Assembly (NCBI GenBank): GCA_000622025.1
Contig: JHWU01000025.1
Span: 1-47,854 of the forward strand
DNA length: 47,854 nt
Reading direction: 5' to 3'
Origin: Lachnospiraceae bacterium AD3010
Lineage (GTDB): Bacteria; Bacillota; Clostridia; Lachnospirales; Lachnospiraceae
Part shown: one piece after another, positions 42,266-47,854 of the stretch
Layout: each line of letters starts with the position of its first letter
How positions within the stretch are numbered: the first letter of the stretch is position 1
The notes under the pieces: generated by a model
What the model saw: only the letters and a program-made list of their open reading frames with translations
Databases searched by the model: none
Told to the model about the DNA's origin: nothing
Translations under genes and position numbers: made by a program

Positions 42266-44317
42266 ATGGCAACAAAGAAGGATGTGGTAACAGGTCAAGA
42301 AAAAGAGCTGTCGGAAGAGGAACTTCAAGATGTTATGGATCAGATGCGCTCTGGAGAAGGAGCGGGATTTTTAAAACAAACAGTAAAGAGAAGTGACGGA
42401 ACTGAGAAGGAAATGGTCATTTGGGGTGGATATGAATATGATGGATACGATCGAACCCTAAATATTTTTATGAAGCAAGATGATTTAGGTGTATTTGCAG
42501 AAATCATGTCTGAGGACAGCATTAACGTTGATGATATAGATGATCCTTGTAAGAATGATGTTGGATATCAAATAACTGTGGATTTTCTGGACACTCCTAT
42601 GATGTGTATTATGAGAATGGGACAAGGAAAAATTACACAGGAATTGTTTGTAAGGGATGATAGAAAATCCTGCAGAAGCATAATTGATGTAGGAACAGGT
42701 GAGTTTGAGACAGACAAAGAGGGTGGATTTAAGTTAGACAAAGACACTCTTGAAGAGAATCAGTTCATGGTATATGTACTGGCATTTTTGGGAGCGAGAA
42801 GGTACCTGTTAAAGGAGAACATTGTCCAGAAACTATATAAAATGTATGATGAATCGGCAGGTGTTATTCTTAAGGTATCGAAAGCAGGTAAGATATCAGC
42901 AAAGATTGTGAAAGGTTTGGAAAGGCCAGACCTTCCTTGCAGTGTTTTTCTCTTAGGAGAGCAATTATGCAGGCCATATATTGATGAGATGATAGGCCTA
43001 AAGTCTAATGGAATTAGGCCAAAGTATGATCCAAAGGTTTCGGAGATGTTTAACGGGAAGAATAACTCCGCTCAAAAAGCAAAAAGTAAAAAGGAATTAG
43101 CAAACGAAAAGGTGCAGAAGACTCTTGCCGGAAGAAAAAAAGCCTCGGATTCTGACAAAAAGCAAAAAGAAGATGTTGAAAAGAAATTAGCTCTTGATGC
43201 AGCAAAAGACAAGAAAGAAAAAGAAAGACAGGAGGAGGAAAAGAGGAAGAAAGAGGAAGAGGAGCGGCTTGCAAAAGAGAAATTAGATCGAGAGATGGAG
43301 CAGTGGGAAAAGGAGAAAGAAAGAATTCTTGCTGAAAAAGAAAGGGCTAAGAAAGATGAGGAGAGTCGTATTCAAGGAACTCTAGATAAGAATCTGGCAG
43401 AAATAAATGATAAATATGCAAAAGAATCAGGAATAGAGCGTGAACGCTTAGAAAGTAAAAAAGATGAAATCGCAAATATGGAATTAAGTATAAGTAATCT
43501 TGGCTTTTTTGGGGTTTTCAAAAAAGGGACAATGCAAAAAAATCTTGAGACCTTAAAAAAGGAACTTTCACATATTGAAACACGCATGTCTGACTTGGAA
43601 ACCAAGAAAAATGCAGATATCGGTAAGGAGCAGAGCAACTATAGTAATAATCTTGAGGAGATGAGGGAAAGGATAGAAAAAAAATATACAGTCCCAGATA
43701 GTCCCATCGAAGTTGCCAGGAAAAAAAAGGAGCAGGAAGAAAAAGAAAAGGAAATACAAAAGAATATTGAGGGAATACTTTCGGCATCAAAAGGCGAACT
43801 GGTAAAACTGGGAAAATATGCAGGAAAGACTATTGAATGGTTGGTTATTAACAAAGATTCATCGGGCTCTATGCTATATGCTGTGAATAATGTGGAAACG
43901 CGAGACTATCATAATTCAAATGGACCGAAAGTTACATGGGCAGACTGTGCAATGAGGAATTGGCTTAATACTGTATTCTATGAGAATGCCTTTAATGAAA
44001 TAGAAAAGGGCATGATTTCTACATATGATTGCGATAATTCGGATGAACGAAATGATGGACGTGAGACATTTAATAGTTCCGCAGATACTAAGGATAAAGT
44101 ATTCTTGCTATCAAAATCAGAGTTTAGGAAATATCTGAGAGGGGCGAATAGTTCATATGCAAAGTGTAATGTGGGATGGTGGCTTAGGACGGCGTGTAAC
44201 TCCGGTTTTTCATGGGAAACGGGTGGATACTATGTAAATGAAAGCGGGACGATTAAGGATGCTTATTGGCATTTTCCAATTGAAACTAGACCCTGCATAG
44301 TAATAAAAGCGCGATAA
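42266..44317 (+). CDS. Protein with shared N-terminal module, coiled coil and C-terminal DUF6273
   Basis: A 683-residue protein. Residues about 1-255 carry the module related to that of the preceding protein. Residues about 270-500 are a very charged Lys/Glu coiled coil. Residues about 510-683 match DUF6273: VKLGKYAGKTIEWLVINK, then MRNWLNTVFYENAF, DKVFLLSKSEFRKYL and WWLRTAC. DUF6273 is common in secreted and cytoplasmic proteins of Lachnospiraceae and is of unknown function, with a fold like sulfatase-modifying (FGE-like) or C-type lectin proteins. There is no signal peptide. TTAGGAGGATCG precedes the ATG. Confidence 0.82.
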   Translation: MATKKDVVTGQEKELSEEELQDVMDQMRSGEGAGFLKQTVKRSDGTEKEMVIWGGYEYDGYDRTLNIFMKQDDLGVFAEIMSEDSINVDDIDDPCKNDVGYQITVDFLDTPMMCIMRMGQGKITQELFVRDDRKSCRSIIDVGTGEFETDKEGGFKLDKDTLEENQFMVYVLAFLGARRYLLKENIVQKLYKMYDESAGVILKVSKAGKISAKIVKGLERPDLPCSVFLLGEQLCRPYIDEMIGLKSNGIRPKYDPKVSEMFNGKNNSAQKAKSKKELANEKVQKTLAGRKKASDSDKKQKEDVEKKLALDAAKDKKEKERQEEEKRKKEEEERLAKEKLDREMEQWEKEKERILAEKERAKKDEESRIQGTLDKNLAEINDKYAKESGIERERLESKKDEIANMELSISNLGFFGVFKKGTMQKNLETLKKELSHIETRMSDLETKKNADIGKEQSNYSNNLEEMRERIEKKYTVPDSPIEVARKKKEQEEKEKEIQKNIEGILSASKGELVKLGKYAGKTIEWLVINKDSSGSMLYAVNNVETRDYHNSNGPKVTWADCAMRNWLNTVFYENAFNEIEKGMISTYDCDNSDERNDGRETFNSSADTKDKVFLLSKSEFRKYLRGANSSYAKCNVGWWLRTACNSGFSWETGGYYVNESGTIKDAYWHFPIETRPCIVIKAR

Positions 44318-44364
44318 AAACTGAGTTGTTTGCGAAGAATTAACAAATCGAAAGGAGATAAGTA

Positions 44365-45063
44365 ATGAAGTTAAGTGACAAGATTGTGGCATCTTATGTA
44401 GAGGGATTTTCTGGTCTATATATTAATTGTTCAAATGAAAATGTTGACAAGGTTGCTTCAGATTTTGAAAGTATGTTTGAAGAAGCATGGAATAACGCTA
44501 TGGACGAACTCGAAGAGGATTATAACGCTGTTTGCGTTGAAAAGGAGGAAGAATTAGGGAATCCGGCATCAATAAAGAAAAACGGCTCTCAGATTGTGGT
44601 TACCCTTGAGCCTCTATGTTTGATGCTAAATGAAGGAGCTAGAGCAGATAATGAGTATGGACCAGATGCGCTCAAAGAAACGCTTAAGGAACTAAAAGAT
44701 AAATATACGGATATTTCATATGAGGGATTGATAGCTTATGAGTGGAGTGATGAGCATAGCGGTGACGTTGTAAATGAGGAGATAAGCTCGGAAAATGCAG
44801 ATTTGAGCACAAAAACATACAGATTTGTTGGAGATATTCTCGAATTAGTGTTTAATGATGAGTTTTATGCTGGGGAATTTTGGGAGAAAATGGAATGGCA
44901 ATTAGAGGATGCTGATGAAGATGATTATAAAGAAATCATGAGCAACTTTATTGCTTATAATGTACCTGAAGAGGCAAAAGAAACGCTCCTGGAAAGGGCA
45001 GAGGGATATGATGAAGAATTAAGAGAAGAATTGGAAAAAATGATGTCGGATGAAGATGAATAG
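44365..45063 (+). CDS. Hypothetical acidic protein (232 aa)
   Basis: A 232-residue, strongly acidic protein, mostly helical at both ends with a beta-type centre (SYEGLIAYEWSDEHSGDVV). The C-terminus is a run of helices ending in EEL and DEDE. It may belong to the same loose family as the proteins at 36748 and 38583. GAAAGGAGATAAGT is an excellent ribosome site. It lies between the two DUF6273 proteins. No function can be given. Confidence 0.65.
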   Translation: MKLSDKIVASYVEGFSGLYINCSNENVDKVASDFESMFEEAWNNAMDELEEDYNAVCVEKEEELGNPASIKKNGSQIVVTLEPLCLMLNEGARADNEYGPDALKETLKELKDKYTDISYEGLIAYEWSDEHSGDVVNEEISSENADLSTKTYRFVGDILELVFNDEFYAGEFWEKMEWQLEDADEDDYKEIMSNFIAYNVPEEAKETLLERAEGYDEELREELEKMMSDEDE

Positions 45064-45133
45064 ATATCATTGTAGTTGTAGAATTGTATTTAAGGTTCAA
45101 CATTTTTTGGGGTTTTCAATAGGAGGATGAAAT

Positions 45134-46285
45134 ATGGCTGAAAAAGATATATATTCTGTTGCTGATATGAAGAAACAATGGAAATACAAGAAGCTATTTG
45201 ATGGAACAATTGTTCTGATTGAGTATAAGAAGGAAAATGAAACAGTAGAAATACCCCCGAGAATAGGTAGAGATTCGGTGTCCAGAATTGTTGTGAATGA
45301 AGATAGTGATTATGGGGAAGTTTTCAACGATGAGGTAAAATCGGTGCATTTTTCGGAAGGCGTCTCATACATTGATGATGGTGTTTTTTCTGGGGCGAAT
45401 CGGGAAGTGTCACTTCCAAAAAGTGTACTTGTAATACATAAGTTCGCATTTAATGACTTCAACAAACCTAATGATTTTGATGAAAAATATGAATGTATTG
45501 GAGATTATTATTATAGAAAAGAAGGTATGATAAAAAAGAATGGGATGATAATAATCGACGGTATACTTTGTGGTTCGGATGGAATAGATCCTTATAAATG
45601 TGAGTGGAATATACCTGATGATTTAGAGGTATCGTCATATACGGAGTCATTTCCGTATTTGTATTATAAAAGATTTGAACGTCATCCATTTTCAAAAGAA
45701 AACCTAATGCATTTGGAAGTGGGAAAAGAAATAAGCTTTGGTTATTTCCCTGCTGATCACACCGGAATAGTTAGTCCTATTGTTTGGGAAGTAAAGTGTA
45801 TAGAAGAAGGGAAAGCGCTACTCTTATCTAAGGATATATTGGTTACAATGCCATATGATATTGTAGCTCAAGAAAATCGTTCAAATCCAAATATTAACTG
45901 GAATAATAGTAAAATTCGTGAATGGCTAAACGGGGTATACTATGAGTTTGCTTTTTCAGATGATGAAAAGAGCGTTATTATGGACACAGAACATGAAAAG
46001 TGCGTAGATAGGGTATTCTTGTTGGGAGAAGAAGAGGCAAAAAAAATAAATCCAAATGATGCAATTGTTTTTCTTGCTAAAATGGGAGAGAAGAAATCAA
46101 ATTCCTATTCATTTGCACGAGAAGCTGATACAAATTATGATCACTTATGGTGGTTGCGAAATTACGGAAATAATAACAATGGGGATGTTATGAGTGTTTA
46201 CCCGACTGGGGAAGTTGATAGAAAAGGGTGTTCTATTACTATGAGAAATGGAGTGTGTCCGGCAATATGGGTGGCTACAGTATAA
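45134..46285 (+). CDS. BspA-like repeat plus DUF6273 protein
   Basis: A 383-residue protein. The N-terminal part (about 20-110) resembles BspA/LRR_5 repeats: VEIPPRIGRDSVSRIVVNED, VKSVHFSEGVSYIDDGVF and VSLPKSVLVIHKFAF. The C-terminal part (about 195-383) is a DUF6273 domain: VGKEISFGYFPADH, WNNSKIREWLNGVYYEFAF, DRVFLLGEEEAKK and HLWWLRNYGNNN, ending CPAIWVATV. There is no signal peptide, so it is likely cytoplasmic. AATAGGAGGATGAAAT precedes the ATG. It is the last convincing gene of the island. Confidence 0.82.
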   Translation: MAEKDIYSVADMKKQWKYKKLFDGTIVLIEYKKENETVEIPPRIGRDSVSRIVVNEDSDYGEVFNDEVKSVHFSEGVSYIDDGVFSGANREVSLPKSVLVIHKFAFNDFNKPNDFDEKYECIGDYYYRKEGMIKKNGMIIIDGILCGSDGIDPYKCEWNIPDDLEVSSYTESFPYLYYKRFERHPFSKENLMHLEVGKEISFGYFPADHTGIVSPIVWEVKCIEEGKALLLSKDILVTMPYDIVAQENRSNPNINWNNSKIREWLNGVYYEFAFSDDEKSVIMDTEHEKCVDRVFLLGEEEAKKINPNDAIVFLAKMGEKKSNSYSFAREADTNYDHLWWLRNYGNNNNGDVMSVYPTGEVDRKGCSITMRNGVCPAIWVATV

Positions 46286-46620
46286 TTATAGTAACTGTTA
46301 ATCAAATGTCACTTGTTGCAAATGATTGGCGCTGTTGATGCAGATGATATCTGATGGTATATGTGTTGAGAAGGATACTGATAGCGATATAATAGCAGTC
46401 GTTGCAGAAAAGAGTTACGGAACTCAGATTTTGATTGAGTCTCCATATTTTTCTTCATCCGGCTATGGGGGTAATGAGAGGCAGAAAGCTCCGAATATAG
46501 GATTTTGACATCAACATCATAGGATTAAGGAATGGAATTCACGTAAGACTTGGAGGTTATATTGAGTGCATTTACCGGTAATACAGATAAAAACTTTACG
46601 GCTATGTAGTTTTTATAAGG
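46286..46620. other. Decayed sequence between island and backbone-like genes
   Basis: These 335 bases have no supported gene. A 60-codon frame from a TTG (46326-46508) and a separate 26-codon stretch (46501-46578, with INIIGLRNGIHVRLGGYIEC) look like coding leftovers. The second is in the frame of the following 120-residue ORF but is cut off from it by TAA at 46579 and again at 46588. It seems to be an eroded gene. Confidence 0.4.
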
Positions 46621-46983
46621 ATGTATTCAGTCTGGGATAATCCAACTTATAACGGCGGTGTAGTCCGTGTGATGTATGGGGGAATAAATAAGACTTTCCT
46701 CGGGGACGCCTGGTTTGAACCGTATAAATCCGAAGAGAGTGCAAAGCGCGGTAGTACGGCCTGGGATAAGTGGTTCAAGAAACTGGGAGAAATCGCTGAA
46801 GGCTGGAAATATCAGGTCGGTGGCGTAATGCCTGTAGCGGAGTCCATGTATGATGAAATGGAGAAGCAGAGTGAACAGGATACAGAGATAGTCAGTAAGA
46901 TTTCCCTTCCCGAATTATCAGGGACAATTTCAGGCGGCATTAAAAAAGCTAACAGACGTAAGAGTTTTAAGAGGATAAAATAG
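46621..46983 (+). CDS. Hypothetical protein, possibly the C-terminal remnant of a longer gene
   Basis: A 120-residue ORF starting YSVWDNPTYNGGVVRVMYGG and ending in a basic tail. The frame is open for 10 codons upstream of the ATG, then closed by stop codons, beyond which coding-like sequence continues in the same frame. There is only a weak ribosome site (TATAAGG too near the ATG). I cannot name a family. It may be expressed or may be a pseudogene end. Confidence 0.4.
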   Translation: MYSVWDNPTYNGGVVRVMYGGINKTFLGDAWFEPYKSEESAKRGSTAWDKWFKKLGEIAEGWKYQVGGVMPVAESMYDEMEKQSEQDTEIVSKISLPELSGTISGGIKKANRRKSFKRIK

Positions 46984-47017
46984 GGAAAAAGCCGGAAGAT
47001 AGTTAAGGAGAGAAACA

Positions 47018-47320
47018 ATGGTAAAGCATGTAATTCTATGGACACTTAAAGATGAGCTGTCCGAATCGGAAAAGGAAGAAGTGAAAAAAGGAATCAAAGA
47101 AGGACTTGAAGGATTAAAGGGCGTTATCCCGGGACTCAGAGATATCGTAGTCAATACTGACAGTCTCCCAAGTTCAAATGCAGATCTTATGCTGGATTCC
47201 ACTTTTGATGATGAAGAAGCTCTGAAAGCTTATGCTGTTAATCCTGCTCATGTGGCGGTCGCAGACGGAAAGGTGAGGCCGTATACGAAGACCCGTAGCT
47301 GCCTGGATTACAAGATCTGA
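47018..47320 (+). CDS. Dabb family (stress-responsive alpha/beta-barrel) protein
   Basis: A 100-residue protein with the Dabb pattern: MVKHVILWTLKDELSESEKE, then GLKGVIPGLRDIVVNTD, DLMLDSTFDDEEALKAYAV and NPAHVAVADGKVRPYTKTRS. Members form dimeric ferredoxin-like barrels; some are enzymes of aromatic or polyketide chemistry, and most are of unknown role. AAGGAGAGAAACA precedes the ATG. Its base composition is more balanced than that of the island, which fits ordinary backbone or chromosome. Confidence 0.9.
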   Translation: MVKHVILWTLKDELSESEKEEVKKGIKEGLEGLKGVIPGLRDIVVNTDSLPSSNADLMLDSTFDDEEALKAYAVNPAHVAVADGKVRPYTKTRSCLDYKI

Positions 47321-47414
47321 TAAAGTATTTCCGGAAAGAGCAGGATGGTATTCCCTAAGGGCTATCTGCGTTCTGAATGGATCTATGAGAGTAATGAAAA
47401 AGAGGCAAAATGAA

Positions 47415-47854
47415 ATGTGGGAAATGGATTACGAAACAGCTGCCAGATATTGGACAGATAAGGAGAAGGATTCTGTCTCAATGGATCCTGATGATCTGAA
47501 GAAACGGATTGATGATTTTATCGGAGGACGCAATACCTGCGCTCTGGCAACAGCATCCCCGGATATGGTGAGATGTACCCCTATTGAATATAATTATCTG
47601 AACGGGGGTTTCTATCTGTTTTCTGAAGGTGGGCTTAAATTCAAGGGATTAAAAAACAATAAGCGGGTCGGATTAGCGATATATGAGCCATATGGAGGAT
47701 TTGGAAATCTCAAAAGCCTCCAGGTCGAAGGGCAAGCAGAGATCATAGAGCCATTCATTGATGAATATATGAAACTGCTGGAATATAAAAAAATCCCGGT
47801 GGATGTCATAAAGAAGATGCCGCATCCTATGAATCTTATAAAGATCACTCCATA
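47415..47854 (+). CDS. FMN-binding PPOX family protein, 3' end outside window
   Basis: The reading frame starts at an ATG (47415; another at 47394 is possible) and is still open at the last base, giving 146 residues. It looks like the pyridoxamine 5'-phosphate oxidase family: MDYETAARYWTDKEKD, DFIGGRNTCALATASPDMVR, GGFYLFSEGGLKFKGLKNNK and RVGLAIYEPYGGFGNLKSLQ. Such proteins bind FMN or F420 and often act on small substrates as reductases; the substrate is unknown here. It is downstream of the Dabb gene in the same direction. Confidence 0.82.
   Translation, partial: MWEMDYETAARYWTDKEKDSVSMDPDDLKKRIDDFIGGRNTCALATASPDMVRCTPIEYNYLNGGFYLFSEGGLKFKGLKNNKRVGLAIYEPYGGFGNLKSLQVEGQAEIIEPFIDEYMKLLEYKKIPVDVIKKMPHPMNLIKITP

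Noticed and set aside
1-47854. CRISPR array, tRNA or rRNA genes, insertion sequence
   Set aside because: I looked for regular direct repeats with spacers, tRNA-like cloverleaf sequences and transposase motifs and saw none. A computed scan could still find a weak one.

Overview
The window comes from a member of the Bacillota, class Clostridia, most probably a Lachnospiraceae-type gut or rumen anaerobe. The evidence is the set of conjugation proteins at the left end. They match, in order and in family, the transfer module of Tn1549/CTn-type integrative conjugative elements of clostridia: VirD4, Maff2, VirB6/TrbL-like, PrgI, VirB4, NlpC/P60-M23 hydrolase, DUF4315, DUF4366, TopB and RadC-like JAB. 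Every supported gene is on the + strand. No tRNA, rRNA, CRISPR array, integrase, relaxase or transposase was found, so this is an interior segment of an element and neither attachment site is visible.

Layout. (1) 1-13.1 kb is the type IV secretion/conjugation core. It is a tightly packed operon with several overlapping starts and ends at a strong terminator at 13064-13110. A second terminator-like structure at 1931-1964 separates VirD4 from Maff2, and a dispersed double hairpin follows topB. (2) 13.3-17.0 kb holds small accessory genes: a Sel1/TPR protein, a J-domain protein, a stand-alone HIRAN protein, two tiny proteins and a PcfJ-like protein. (3) 17.08-30.4 kb starts with a 35-codon stub of a WYL regulator. 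It continues as one uninterrupted nine-gene block: an MmeI-like (type IIL) restriction-modification protein, an Mrr-type endonuclease, a HEPN-ParB-like fusion, a 981-residue protein with three RNA polymerase alpha-CTD-like modules and a sigma-70 region-4-like helix-turn-helix, a second stand-alone HIRAN protein, a DUF262-HNH protein, a small conserved protein, a NYN-like nuclease and a DUF4236 membrane protein. (4) 30.7-36.2 kb has two tiny hydrophobic peptides, then a DUF1351 protein, a UvrD-like helicase with a C-terminal Fe-S RecB/AddB-type nuclease, and a DEDDh exonuclease. (5) 36.2-36.7 kb is a graveyard: an ORF with a lost start and an internal amber stop, and a fragment of a WYL gene. 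(6) 36.7-46.3 kb has an intact WYL regulator among unrecognised proteins, including two large proteins that share an N-terminal module but carry different C-terminal modules (Sel1 repeats, or coiled coil plus DUF6273), and a BspA-like/DUF6273 protein. (7) 46.3-47.9 kb has decayed sequence, a Dabb-family protein and a partial FMN-binding PPOX-family protein. This may be the return to ordinary backbone.

How the genes work together. The left part builds the conjugation channel and coupling ATPases and remodels peptidoglycan and DNA during transfer. Regions 3 and 4 look like a defence cargo: DNA modification and cleavage, modified-DNA recognition (Mrr, DUF262), RNA cleavage candidates (HEPN, NYN) and DNA end processing. 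The most unusual member is the alpha-CTD/sigma-4-like protein, which resembles parts of the host transcription machinery yet sits inside a restriction operon. A nearly identical 19-bp inverted repeat, followed at the same distance by a -10-like box, lies upstream of the helicase operon (31016-31034) and upstream of the decayed gene (36181-36199). This suggests a shared regulator, possibly of the WYL family. These functional links are inferred from gene order and motifs only.
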